Shown: positions 6,414-14,074, counted from the first letter of the stretch. The stretch is DNA of 47,623 nt from a bacterium (GCA_029012425.1 JAQXMB010000091.1:1-47623); one strand, 5' to 3'. The notes: generated by a model not told the origin, from the sequence alone. A program made the numbers and translations.

Positions 6414-7682
6414 ATGATGAATTTTTTGGAAAATAAAAAAAGGCTGCTTGCAGCCGCACTTATTTCGACACTGGCATTTGGAACCTTGCAGAGCGTCGGA
6501 GCAACAACCATTCAGAATGCAAAGGACAAGATTAACGAGACAAATCAGAACCTTGATGAAGTCAACCGGAAGATTGACGACATTGAAAGACAGCAGAACG
6601 GTCTTCAGAATGAGATTGATGCCCTTGATTCAGAACTCGTAAATCTCCTTCTGGATATTTCCATTCTTGAGGATGAGATTGATTTAAAAACACAGGCAAT
6701 TGAAAAAGCAACACAGGATCTGGAAATTGCGCAGGAACAGGCAGACACACAGTATGAGCAGATGAAGAGCCGCATTCGCTTCATGTATGAGCGCGGTGAT
6801 AATGTTATGATCGAAGCGCTGCTTGGAGCGGGAAGCATGGCAGATTTCCTGAATCGTGTGGAGTACTTTAATCAGATTTATGACTATGACCGCAACATGC
6901 TCGACGAGTATAAGGAGACTATCGCGCAGGTTGCAACGCTCAAGCAAAATCTTGAGCTGGAGCAGCAGGAGATGGTGGCGCTTCTTGAAAATCAGGAACA
7001 CCAGTCACAGGAACTGAAGAAGCTGCTTGATTCAAAGCGCGCAACCATGAGTGATTTTGATACGAAGCTGGCACAGGCCGAGAATCTTGCCAAGCAGTAT
7101 AAGGAGACAATTCGTCAGCAGAACGAGATTATCGTTGCCGAGCAGGCGCGAATTGCCCGCGAGGAAGAGCGCCGTCGCCAGGAGGAGGAACGACGCCGCA
7201 GAGAAGAAGAGGAACGGCGCCGTCAGGAGCAGCTTGCAGCAGCCAATAATAACAACAATAACAATAACAATACCTCAAATGAATCAGGCGGAGATGATTC
7301 ACAGCTGACAGGTGGATCAGACCCTGCCTATGCGACCAATATCAGTGGTCAGGAGGTTGTCGATTTTGCCAAGCAGTTTATCGGAAATCCCTATGTATGG
7401 GGCGGTACAAGCCTGACAAACGGCTGTGACTGTTCCGGATTTGTAATGAGTGTTTTTGCACATTTCGGAATCAGTCTTCCCCACAGCTCGCTGGCACTCA
7501 GAAGCTGCGGAAGAGAAGTAAGCTATAACAATGCAAAGCCGGGTGACCTGATTTGCTACAGCGGACATGTGGCAATCTATATCGGTGGAGGACGCATTGT
7601 CGGAGCACAGAGCACAGCGGTCGGTATCGCGACACAGAATGCGACCTATCGCCAGATTCTTTCCGTGCGCCGCGTGCTCTAA
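6414..7682 (+). CDS. Secreted coiled-coil NlpC/P60 peptidoglycan hydrolase
   Basis: The 422 aa protein has a signal peptide ending near Ala30 (LQSVGA). A long PcsB/CwlO-like coiled coil covers about residues 32-245, and an Arg/Glu-rich stretch (EEERRRQEEERRRREEEER) follows near 243-272. A run of nine asparagines near 279-287 leads into a C-terminal NlpC/P60 (C40) domain from about 305. Cys340 in GCDCSGF and His385 in SGHVAIYIG are the expected catalytic pair; the usual third polar residue is not obvious because the segment reads RIVGAQS. The family cuts peptide bonds in peptidoglycan stems, and coiled-coil members in other Firmicutes are held inactive until FtsEX engages them. No ftsEX lies nearby. 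It has its own promoter at 6317-6345, and an AATGAGGATAA ribosome region precedes the start. Confidence 0.92.
   Translation: MMNFLENKKRLLAAALISTLAFGTLQSVGATTIQNAKDKINETNQNLDEVNRKIDDIERQQNGLQNEIDALDSELVNLLLDISILEDEIDLKTQAIEKATQDLEIAQEQADTQYEQMKSRIRFMYERGDNVMIEALLGAGSMADFLNRVEYFNQIYDYDRNMLDEYKETIAQVATLKQNLELEQQEMVALLENQEHQSQELKKLLDSKRATMSDFDTKLAQAENLAKQYKETIRQQNEIIVAEQARIAREEERRRQEEERRRREEEERRRQEQLAAANNNNNNNNNTSNESGGDDSQLTGGSDPAYATNISGQEVVDFAKQFIGNPYVWGGTSLTNGCDCSGFVMSVFAHFGISLPHSSLALRSCGREVSYNNAKPGDLICYSGHVAIYIGGGRIVGAQSTAVGIATQNATYRQILSVRRVL
7247..7271 (+). repeat. AAY trinucleotide tract encoding an asparagine run
   Basis: A stretch of AAT/AAC codons in the linker of the NlpC/P60 gene encodes nine consecutive asparagines. 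The tract joins the charged coiled coil to the catalytic domain. Because the unit is three bases, length changes would alter the linker but not the frame. Confidence 0.8.
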
Positions 7683-7697
7683 GCAGAGAGGAAATCA

Positions 7698-8363
7698 ATG
7701 AAACAGGAGAAAATCATGCACTGTTGCAGACGCTTGTCTGTAACAGTGCTTCTGTTTGTGCTTATGAGCCTTTGCGGCTGCGGGGCGAGACAGAAAACGA
7801 TTATTTTTTCAGAAAATCTGGATAAGACGGCGGTGACGATTGACGGGACAGCATATCCGCTTCGCGAGCTGGCGTTTTATGTTGCGTACGAGGAAAAAGT
7901 GATACAGGAGCAGGCGCTTGTCTATGATTCGGACAATCCCAAGGCCTATTGGAATACACATATCAACGGGAACTTTGTGCGCATTCGTGCCAGAAATGAG
8001 GCGATGGAGCAGGCGGTTCATGACATCATTTTTTACAATATGGCACAGCAGCTGGGCATGGAGCTTTCAGAGGACGAAGAAGCGTATGCAAGACTGATGG
8101 CTACAGATTTTTGGATGGATCTCGGAGAAGAAGGACAGAACCGGCTTGGTATTACCGAAGAAGAATTGTCAGATAGCGTGCACCGCATGGCAATTGCGCA
8201 GAAATATCAACAGCTGCATGCGGCCATGAATGATGCCACGGAAGAGTCGTTTGATTGCTCCGGAGAGAACTATAAAAAAATGCTGGAAGAAGAACATGAA
8301 TACAAGGTGAAGGACAGCATCTGGAAGGGTATCCAGATGGGAACGGTCACGCTGGATAATTGA
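7698..8363 (+). CDS. Predicted lipoprotein resembling a SurA-type N-terminal domain
   Basis: The 221 aa product has a lipoprotein signal with a hydrophobic core (TVLLFVLMSL) and Cys28 in LCGC as the likely modified residue. The mature part begins with VTIDGTAYPLRELAFYVAYEEK, then is largely helical and acidic. This layout recalls the N-terminal chaperone region of SurA/PrsA-like foldases, but no parvulin-type isomerase domain follows. I therefore infer only an extracellular, membrane-anchored protein, possibly a chaperone-like helper. It begins 15 bases after the NlpC/P60 stop, with AGAGGAAA as ribosome site, so the two are probably co-transcribed. An ATG at 7716 is an alternative start. Confidence 0.72.
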   Translation: MKQEKIMHCCRRLSVTVLLFVLMSLCGCGARQKTIIFSENLDKTAVTIDGTAYPLRELAFYVAYEEKVIQEQALVYDSDNPKAYWNTHINGNFVRIRARNEAMEQAVHDIIFYNMAQQLGMELSEDEEAYARLMATDFWMDLGEEGQNRLGITEEELSDSVHRMAIAQKYQQLHAAMNDATEESFDCSGENYKKMLEEEHEYKVKDSIWKGIQMGTVTLDN

Positions 8364-8447
8364 TGGATTTTTTGCATCAAAACCGTGAAGGTATTGGGCA
8401 GTTACGGATTTGCAGGAAAAAACCTGCAGGAGAGGACAGGTTGTAAG

Positions 8448-9338
8448 ATGTTACAGAATGAAAAACAAATAAAGATCGGTCGAAACGACCCTTGCTGGTG
8501 CCATAGTGGCAGAAAATATAAACAGTGTCATATGGCGATGGATGAGAAAATCGCCCGTTTCAGGCAGGAAGGGCATATTGTGCCGGACCATTCCATAATA
8601 AAGACTCCGGAACAGATTGAAAAAATTAAAGAGAGCGCCAAGATTAATATCGCAGTGCTTGACTATGTTGCAGAGCATATCGGGGAGGGCGTGACAACCG
8701 AGGAGATTGACAACTGGGTATACGAGCTTACCACCCGGATGGGAGGAATTCCCGCACCGCTCAACTATCAGGGATTTCCGAAAAGCGTGTGTACTTCCGT
8801 CAACGAGCAGGTGTGCCACGGAATTCCGGATGCGGGCACGGTGCTAAAGAGTGGTGACATCATCAATGTCGACTGCTCCACTATTTTGCATGGTTACTTC
8901 TCAGACTCGTCCCGGATGTTTTGTATCGGGGATGTGAGCGAGGAGAAAAAGCGTCTCGTACAGATTACAAAGGAGTGCTGTGAGGCCGGTCTTCGCGAGG
9001 TAAAACCTTGGGGCTTTCTCGGTGATATGGGCCAGGCAGTACACGATCATGCATATAATAACGGGTACACGATCGTGCGCGAAATCGGGGGCCATGGCGT
9101 GGGTATTGACTTTCATGAGGATCCGTGGGTTGGCTATCATACAAAGCGCGGAACAGAGATGCTTTTGGTTCCCGGTATGATTTTTACCATTGAGCCGATG
9201 GTAAACATGGGAAAAGCCGACATCTATATCGATGATAAGAATGACTGGACGGTCTACACGCAGGACGGAAAGCCCTCCGCACAGTGGGAACTCATGGTAC
9301 TTGTGACTGAAGACGGCGCAGAAGTGCTGTCCTGGTAA
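8448..9338 (+). CDS. map: Methionine aminopeptidase with an N-terminal SEC-C zinc motif
   Basis: The enzyme removes the initiator methionine from new proteins in the cytoplasm. The 296 aa protein carries all five metal ligands of type I MetAP: Asp142 (NVDCS), Asp153 (FSDSS), His216 (GGHGVGIDFHE), Glu249 (FTIEPM) and Glu281 (AQWELM). Before the catalytic domain lies a SEC-C zinc motif at residues 14-28 (DPCWCHSGRKYKQCH), with Cys16, Cys18, Cys27 and His28. This motif is best known from the C-terminus of SecA and occurs in a subset of clostridial MetAPs. The ATG at 8448 was preferred over an in-frame start at 8385, because AGGAGAGG lies shortly before it and the zinc motif starts soon after. 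Its stop is two bases from the stop of the converging DUF421 gene. Confidence 0.93.
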   Translation: MLQNEKQIKIGRNDPCWCHSGRKYKQCHMAMDEKIARFRQEGHIVPDHSIIKTPEQIEKIKESAKINIAVLDYVAEHIGEGVTTEEIDNWVYELTTRMGGIPAPLNYQGFPKSVCTSVNEQVCHGIPDAGTVLKSGDIINVDCSTILHGYFSDSSRMFCIGDVSEEKKRLVQITKECCEAGLREVKPWGFLGDMGQAVHDHAYNNGYTIVREIGGHGVGIDFHEDPWVGYHTKRGTEMLLVPGMIFTIEPMVNMGKADIYIDDKNDWTVYTQDGKPSAQWELMVLVTEDGAEVLSW

Positions 9339-9340
9339 AA

Positions 9341-10051
9341 TCAGTCAAGAACATCCTCCGAGTGTTGATTGCGATTTTTGGCAAACACACACAATTTGTT
9401 ATTTAAATCACAGGTGGCGAGCAGAACCTCCTTGGGGTCCGGATAACCGAGACTGCTGAGCTGGGATGTGAGCCACTTTTTGTTTTTGCCGGAATGGGCA
9501 AGATTGTGCTCGAGAATTTTTCCGTCAACGATAAGCGTTGCGGTCATGTCCTCTGAGGGAACCTGAAGCTTCAGATCAGCAGGTGTCACAGGGTGTTCGC
9601 TGCTGATTGGCAAAAAGCTGATTCGCCCATTGCCTTCAAGGATTGCCGTCTGAATTTTTGACACATCAAAATAACCGCTGATGCGGCACTGGACGAGAAA
9701 CTCGTTAATATCAATTTTCGCTTTGCGAAGATTCTGCTCATAGATGACGCCGTGATGTAACAGTACCAGTGGTTTCCCGGTGAGAAAACGACGAAGACAC
9801 ATCGACTTTTGTCCGAGCCATGAGAAAAAAGTTGCAAGCAGACCATAGATAATCATGGCTGTGAGCGGACGGTGATAATCCTCGAGATTCGTCGCAAGCT
9901 CCGCCGCAATCGAGCCGATGGTGATACCGTTGATGTAATCGAAAAGACTCATCTGCGACATCTGGCGATATCCCATGATCTTGGTAAGAATGAATAAAAC
10001 AAGGACGGATAAGGCTGCAAATAAGATGACAGAATATATTTCCTGAAACAT
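9341..10051 (-). CDS. DUF421 (YetF/YdfR-like) membrane protein
   Basis: The 236 aa protein has three hydrophobic helices in its first 90 residues (SVILFAALSVLVLFILTKIMG, then TIGSIAAELATNL, then TAMIIYGLLATFFSW). A soluble C-terminal domain follows, with the DUF421 hallmarks FDYINGITIGSIAAE, GKPLVLLHHGVIYEQNLRKAKI and NEFLVQCRISGYFDVSKI. The related YetF/YdfR proteins of Bacillus are membrane proteins of uncertain role; some family members are linked to germination or stress. I chose the ATG at 10051 because GGAGG lies four bases upstream on the minus strand; an in-frame ATG at 10066 has no ribosome site. It converges with map with only two bases between the stop codons. Confidence 0.85.
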   Translation of the reverse strand: MFQEIYSVILFAALSVLVLFILTKIMGYRQMSQMSLFDYINGITIGSIAAELATNLEDYHRPLTAMIIYGLLATFFSWLGQKSMCLRRFLTGKPLVLLHHGVIYEQNLRKAKIDINEFLVQCRISGYFDVSKIQTAILEGNGRISFLPISSEHPVTPADLKLQVPSEDMTATLIVDGKILEHNLAHSGKNKKWLTSQLSSLGYPDPKEVLLATCDLNNKLCVFAKNRNQHSEDVLD

Positions 10052-10112
10052 AAAACCTCCAAACATTTTTTGGTACTAGAATCTGTCGGAAAGCAGGAAA
10101 TATGCGTACGAA

Positions 10113-10141
10113 TTGCAAAAAAATACATGATGCGGTAAAAT
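10113..10141 (+). promoter_or_regulatory. Sigma-A promoter of the PilZ gene
   Basis: TTGCAA (10113-10118) and TAAAAT (10136-10141) are 17 bases apart. A 12-bp perfect AT palindrome, AAATAATTATTT (10138-10149), overlaps the end of the -10 box, and TGAT-GA-ATCA follows at 10151-10160. These could be protein binding sites but AT-only palindromes arise easily by chance. Confidence 0.55.
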
Positions 10142-10178
10142 AATTATTTATGATGAATCATTAGCAGGAGGTTTCCAA

Positions 10179-10829
10179 GTGAAGATACATGATATTCCGA
10201 TTAATGGAATTATTCAGATTCGTGTGACGCAGGCAGATATGCGCTTTGAGTGTGACGCAATCGTTGTTGCTACAAGAGAAGACGGATTGTACTTAACCCC
10301 GATTAAACACGAAGGCCAGTTGATTGATTTTCAAAGTGACAAGGTTCAGATTCTTGCATTTTACATTGTAGACGGAAAACAGCCGCTTGGCTGGAGCGGA
10401 TGCAGAATTCGAAAGGACACCTACCAGGGAAAACTGTGCCATGTGTTGACAACCAAGAAGGACAGCGTGCGTGTCAATCGCCGTGGCGCTCCGAGAATCA
10501 AAACAGATATGAACGCTTCGGTTCGCTATCTGACAGAGGATCGGGAGATTGATGTCATTGTGCGCAACTACAGCAAAACAGGAATTTGCTTTACCTCGCG
10601 CACAGATATTCACAGGCGCGATTATGGCGCAATTGTATTAACCATTCATGATCTTCAACACCAGAAACGAGTGGTGCTTCGACTTTATGTTCTTCGAAAG
10701 GTGCCGATTTCAGACGGATTTTACAGCTACGGAGCCAAGATTGTTCAGCCGGAAGAAGCATGGGAAGAATATGTAGCGCTTAAAACCGAAGATATCAAGA
10801 AAAAACTAAGTCAGACATTGACACAATAG
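10179..10829 (+). CDS. PilZ domain protein, predicted c-di-GMP receptor (YcgR-like)
   Basis: The 216 aa protein has an N-terminal YcgR-type flagellar-brake-like domain (about residues 1-95) and a C-terminal PilZ domain. Both c-di-GMP contacts are present: RxxxR at Arg102-Arg106 (RGAPR) and NxSxxG at Asn130-Gly135 (NYSKTG). In motile bacteria such proteins slow or steer the flagellar motor when c-di-GMP rises. Flagellar genes elsewhere in this window make that role plausible, though it could act on polysaccharide export instead. Translation starts at a GTG (10179) seven bases after a perfect AGGAGG. It stands apart from other c-di-GMP genes; no GGDEF or EAL gene is in the window. Confidence 0.87.
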   Translation: MKIHDIPINGIIQIRVTQADMRFECDAIVVATREDGLYLTPIKHEGQLIDFQSDKVQILAFYIVDGKQPLGWSGCRIRKDTYQGKLCHVLTTKKDSVRVNRRGAPRIKTDMNASVRYLTEDREIDVIVRNYSKTGICFTSRTDIHRRDYGAIVLTIHDLQHQKRVVLRLYVLRKVPISDGFYSYGAKIVQPEEAWEEYVALKTEDIKKKLSQTLTQ

Positions 10830-10845
10830 AAGACACCATGATAAC
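10818..10845 (+). promoter_or_regulatory. Candidate promoter of the amino-acid ABC operon
   Basis: A perfect TTGACA (10818-10823), overlapping the end of the PilZ gene, is followed after 16 bases by GATAAC (10840-10845), a four-of-six match to the -10 box. This is the best candidate in the 64-base gap before the substrate-binding protein. Confidence 0.4.
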
Positions 10846-10893
10846 ATGTCACCGTAGTAAAGTGAAGAATGATGCGAAAGAGAGGAAGAGGAC

Positions 10894-11676
10894 ATGAAGA
10901 AGAAGTTAGCAGCAATCGCATTGATGACAGTGATGTCAGTAGCTTGTTTGACCGGATGCGGATCAAAGGACGAGTCGGGAAAGACTTTTACCGTCGGATT
11001 TGATGCGGAGTATCCGCCCTACGGTTATATGGATGACAATGGAGATTATACCGGTTTCGACTTAGAGCTTGCACAGGCTGTGTGTGAGATGGAGGGTTGG
11101 GAGCTTGTAAAGCAGCCGATCGACTGGGACTCTAAGGATATGGAGCTTGACAGTGGTTCCATCGATTGTATCTGGAACGGATTTACCATCAACGGTCGTG
11201 AGGATGACTATGAGTGGTCACAGGCATATGCTGACAACAGTCAGGTAATGGTTGTATCAGAGAGCGCGGGAATCAATTCTCTTGCAGATCTCGCGGGCAA
11301 GACCGTAGGTGTTCAGGCAGCAAGTGCAGCACTTCAGGTACTTGAGGAAGATCAGGCAGAGCTTTCGGCAACCTTTGGAGCACTTCAGGAGTTTGCAGAT
11401 TACAACAGTGCATTTGTAGAGCTTCAGGCTGGATCAGTTGATGCAGTTGCAATGGATATCGGAGTTGCAAACTATCAGCTCAAGAGCCGTGGAGAAGGAT
11501 TTAAGATTTTGGATGAGGCACTCAACTCTGAGCAGTATGGAGTCGGTTTCAAAAAGGGTAATACCAAGCTTCGCGATACGGTTGATAAAGATATCACCAA
11601 GCTTGCTGAAGACGGAACCATTGCAAAGCTTGCAGAGAAATATGATATTACCGATTTGATTTGTATCGGAAAATAG
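10894..11676 (+). CDS. Polar amino-acid ABC transporter, substrate-binding lipoprotein
   Basis: The 260 aa protein is a type II periplasmic-binding-fold lipoprotein. A signal peptide with the lipobox LTGC (Cys22) precedes TFTVGFDAEYPPYGYMDD, the typical start of family 3 solute-binding proteins. GFDLELAQAVCEMEGWELV and the conserved LAGKTVGVQAASAAL and DAVAMDIGVANYQL segments follow. Anchored outside the membrane, it would deliver a polar amino acid (for example cystine, glutamine or histidine class) to the permease encoded next. The exact ligand cannot be read from the sequence. The ribosome site is AGAGGAAGAGG shortly before the ATG. It is the first gene of a three-gene transporter operon. 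Confidence 0.93.
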   Translation: MKKKLAAIALMTVMSVACLTGCGSKDESGKTFTVGFDAEYPPYGYMDDNGDYTGFDLELAQAVCEMEGWELVKQPIDWDSKDMELDSGSIDCIWNGFTINGREDDYEWSQAYADNSQVMVVSESAGINSLADLAGKTVGVQAASAALQVLEEDQAELSATFGALQEFADYNSAFVELQAGSVDAVAMDIGVANYQLKSRGEGFKILDEALNSEQYGVGFKKGNTKLRDTVDKDITKLAEDGTIAKLAEKYDITDLICIGK

Positions 11677-11717
11677 TGCGTTTGTAAAATGCATCCGTAC
11701 ATACAGGAGGAAATGTG

Positions 11718-12416
11718 ATGTCGGTTTGGTCCTGGCTTGTAGATGTTGCCACTGAAGCAATCACAATGATACCCGGGCTGGCAGGCGGATTGGTAAAGTC
11801 CATCAGTATATTCTGTTGGACTTTACTTTTCGCCTTGCCGCTGGGACTTTTGATTGCATTTGGACGAATGTCAAAGAGAAAAGTATTCGGAAGATTCCAT
11901 GTCATTCGTTCTTTCACAAAATTATACATAGATATCATGAGAGGAACACCCCTCATGCTGCAGCTCATGGTGGTCTTTTACGGACCGTACTATCTGTGGG
12001 GAGCGAATATCGCGGGATTCCGTTATCCGGCGATTATTATTGCGTTCTCCCTGAACTATGCAGCGTATTTTGGAGAAATCTATCGTTCCGGAATCGAGTC
12101 TATGCCGCTTGGTCAGTATGAGGCAGCACAGGTTCTCGGATATACAAGGGGGCAGACCTTTTTCAAAATCATACTGCCGCAGGTAATCAAGCGTATATTA
12201 CCCGCAGTGACCAATGAGGTCATCACGCTGGTGAAAGACACCTCGCTTGCATTTTCTCTTGCATATATGGAGATGTTTACGCTTGCAAAGCAGATTGCGG
12301 CGAAAAATACCACATTTCTTCCGTTTGTTGTATCCGGAATCTTCTACTTTGTATTCAATGCGGTAGTGGCAAGAATCATGAACGGACTGGAAAAAAAGAT
12401 GGATTATTACAGATAA
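11718..12416 (+). CDS. Polar amino-acid ABC transporter, permease
   Basis: The 232 aa membrane protein has about five transmembrane helices. It carries the HisMQ-type EAA loop (EAAQVLGYTRGQTFFKIILP) that contacts the ATPase, and the early LYIDIMRGTPLMLQL motif typical of His/Glu/Gln/Arg permeases. A single permease gene suggests a homodimeric channel. The ATG at 11718 is seven bases after AGGAGG; a GTG directly before it is in frame but too close to the ribosome site. It lies between the binding protein and the ATPase genes, all in the same direction with short gaps. Confidence 0.93.
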   Translation: MSVWSWLVDVATEAITMIPGLAGGLVKSISIFCWTLLFALPLGLLIAFGRMSKRKVFGRFHVIRSFTKLYIDIMRGTPLMLQLMVVFYGPYYLWGANIAGFRYPAIIIAFSLNYAAYFGEIYRSGIESMPLGQYEAAQVLGYTRGQTFFKIILPQVIKRILPAVTNEVITLVKDTSLAFSLAYMEMFTLAKQIAAKNTTFLPFVVSGIFYFVFNAVVARIMNGLEKKMDYYR

Positions 12417-12431
12417 GGAGCCGGGAAAGCG

Positions 12432-13187
12432 ATGAATATATTAGAGATGAATCATATCAAAAAAAGCTTCGATGGCCACGAAGTGTTAAAAGATATCTCG
12501 CTGACGGTCGAAGAGGGACAGGTACAGGCGATTATCGGTCCGTCCGGATCCGGCAAATCGACATTGATGCGCTGTGCGGTCATGCTTGAGAAGATCGATG
12601 GCGGAAGCATCAGCTATGTCGGAGAGAAAGCAGCGTGGACAAGACACGACGGAACTGTGGAGTATGCGGATAGGGCCAAGATGCACAACCTTCGCAAAAA
12701 CTACGGAATGGTATTCCAGAACTTTCATCTGTTTCCGCATTACAGCGTACTGAAAAATGTGATGGATGCACCGCTTCATGTGCAAAAGCGTGACAGACAT
12801 GAAGTGGAGGAAGTGGCAATGGAGCTCTTAAAAAAGATGGGACTTGCGGATAAGGCGAAGGCGTATCCGTACCAGCTGTCCGGCGGACAGCAGCAGCGCG
12901 TATCGATTGCGCGGGCGCTTGCCATGAAGCCGCGGATTCTGTTTTTTGACGAGCCGACCTCCGAGCTTGACCCGGAGCTGACCGGAGACATCCTTCGCGT
13001 CATCAAAGACCTGGCGGCAGAGCGCATGACGATGGTCATTGTTACACATGAGATGAATTTTGCCCGCAATGTGGCAGATCATATAGTGTTCATGGAACAT
13101 GGTGTGATTTTACAGCAGGGAACGCCGGAAGAACTGTTTGCTTCCGACAACGCGAGAATGCAGGAATTTTTAGGAAGATATGAGTAA
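12432..13187 (+). CDS. Polar amino-acid ABC transporter, ATP-binding protein
   Basis: The 251 aa protein powers uptake at the cytoplasmic face. The Walker A (GPSGSGKST), Q-loop (YGMVFQNFHLFPHYSV), signature (LSGGQQQR), Walker B (ILFFDEPTSELDPE) and H-loop (IVTHEM) are all intact. The usual alanine in the D-loop region (EPTSALDPE) is Glu here, a small departure from GlnQ-like ATPases. It ends with the stop codon inside the left arm of the operon terminator. Order and spacing with the two preceding genes make a complete importer. Confidence 0.94.
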   Translation: MNILEMNHIKKSFDGHEVLKDISLTVEEGQVQAIIGPSGSGKSTLMRCAVMLEKIDGGSISYVGEKAAWTRHDGTVEYADRAKMHNLRKNYGMVFQNFHLFPHYSVLKNVMDAPLHVQKRDRHEVEEVAMELLKKMGLADKAKAYPYQLSGGQQQRVSIARALAMKPRILFFDEPTSELDPELTGDILRVIKDLAAERMTMVIVTHEMNFARNVADHIVFMEHGVILQQGTPEELFASDNARMQEFLGRYE

Positions 13188-13221
13188 CTATTCAGATGAG
13201 GCTGAATAGTTACTCTTTTTT
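13182..13221 (+). terminator. Rho-independent terminator of the ABC operon
   Basis: A perfect 14-bp stem, GAGTAACTATTCAG (13182-13195) with CTGAATAGTTACTC (13202-13215), encloses a six-base loop and is followed by six T. The stem starts before the stop codon of the ATPase gene, so the TAA is part of the left arm. Confidence 0.93.
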
Positions 13222-13240
13222 GATTTAACCTTGATAAATG

Positions 13241-13492
13241 CTATTTGCTTGCTTCATACGCCTCGCGGACAGCTTTTGCCAGCTGATCGCCGCAGGAGGT
13301 ATTCTTGTAGCCGCATTTGATGCCGCCGATGCGCTGTTCAATCTCCTCGACAGTCATTCCCTCCACAAGCTTGGGAATCGCCTGAAGGTTGCCGTGGCAG
13401 CCTCCGTAGAACTTTACATTTTTTACAATGTTGCCATCTAACTCGAGATCAATCTGCGTCGAGCAGGTTCCTTTTGTCTTGTATGTGTACAT
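13241..13492 (-). CDS. TIGR03905 family TSCPD domain protein
   Basis: The 83 aa product matches the small stand-alone TSCPD family: TKGTCSTQIDLELDG, VKNVKFYGGCHGNLQAIPKLVEGM and GIKCGYKNTSCGDQLAKAV. The domain also occurs at the C-terminus of some vitamin-B12-dependent ribonucleotide reductases. Its four conserved cysteines suggest metal binding or redox chemistry. The free-standing form has no established function. The ribosome site on the minus strand is AAAGGAGA. No ribonucleotide reductase gene is nearby. It is a single gene, convergent with the ABC operon and divergent from secA. Confidence 0.88.
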   Translation of the reverse strand: MYTYKTKGTCSTQIDLELDGNIVKNVKFYGGCHGNLQAIPKLVEGMTVEEIEQRIGGIKCGYKNTSCGDQLAKAVREAYEASK

Positions 13493-13558
13493 ATCTTTTG
13501 TCTCCTTTTGAAATTAGAAAATTGTGATTGAGAAATTACAAGTGAAGGATTTTGCTTC

Positions 13559-13813
13559 GCTGCCTGGCAGCGTTTATGGCAGCTTCCCATCATCTGCTCC
13601 GGTTGCCTGTCGGTGTCTCGCTGTTCCTTCAGCCTCGACTCGATTTGTCCTTCGCACAAATAGTCTTCGGCTTTCATCTATGACAGACGAAACACTTACG
13701 ATTCGCTTGCACTTCGCCAGACAAATGTCGCATCTGACGGGAACTGCCACGAATCTTGCCGGCAGCATTTATGGCAGTGTCACTATCATCTGCTCCGGTT
13801 GTCTGTCGGTGTC
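13559..13813. repeat. Dispersed structured repeat, copy B
   Basis: This is the second copy of the element at 1-277, in the same orientation. It begins with the 13-base palindrome GCTGCC-T-GGCAGC (13559-13571). A short module at 13567-13617 leads into the conserved core 13594-13760, and a second short module closes it at 13761-13813. The core hairpin is GACT(13637-13640)/AGTC(13662-13665) and ATTTGT(13643-13648)/ACAAAT(13656-13661). Compared with copy A one base pair has changed on both sides (G-C to T-A). TGGCAG-TTCCC-type sequence in the first module can also pair with GGGAACTGCCA at 13739-13749. It fills most of the gap between the TSCPD gene and secA. Confidence 0.8.
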
Positions 13814-13968
13814 AACAACTCGAAAGCACTCCGCAACCACTGAAAACTAGATTAATCGTAACACGCTCCGACAGAAAGTCAAGCAAATTGTTCATGGAAA
13901 ATTTACATTTTGTTACGATTGTGTTTGCATTCATTTTATAGAATGGGGAAGCTGTAAAGAGTTATTAC

Positions 13969-13997
13969 TTGTTAAATAACGCATTGCATGGTAGAAT
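13969..13997 (+). promoter_or_regulatory. Sigma-A promoter of secA
   Basis: TTGTTA (13969-13974) and TAGAAT (13992-13997) are 17 bases apart. A repeat GTTATT (13961-13966)/AATAAC (13975-13980) brackets the -35 box. The 70-base leader that follows contains two short hairpins, AAGGG/CCCTT (14007-14021) and GACGG/CCGTC (14039-14052). Confidence 0.55.
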
Positions 13998-14074
13998 AGT
14001 TCGGATAAGGGCAAATCCCTTGGATGAAAAGATAGTAAGACGGAGAACCGTCGGATAGTAGATAGGAGTAAAAT

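Noticed and set aside
7247-7271. Phase variation by the AAY repeat
   Set aside because: The repeat unit is a triplet, so slippage would not switch the frame.
13524-13850. Open frames in repeat copy B
   Set aside because: Same reasons as for copy A; the structured repeat explains the similarity.
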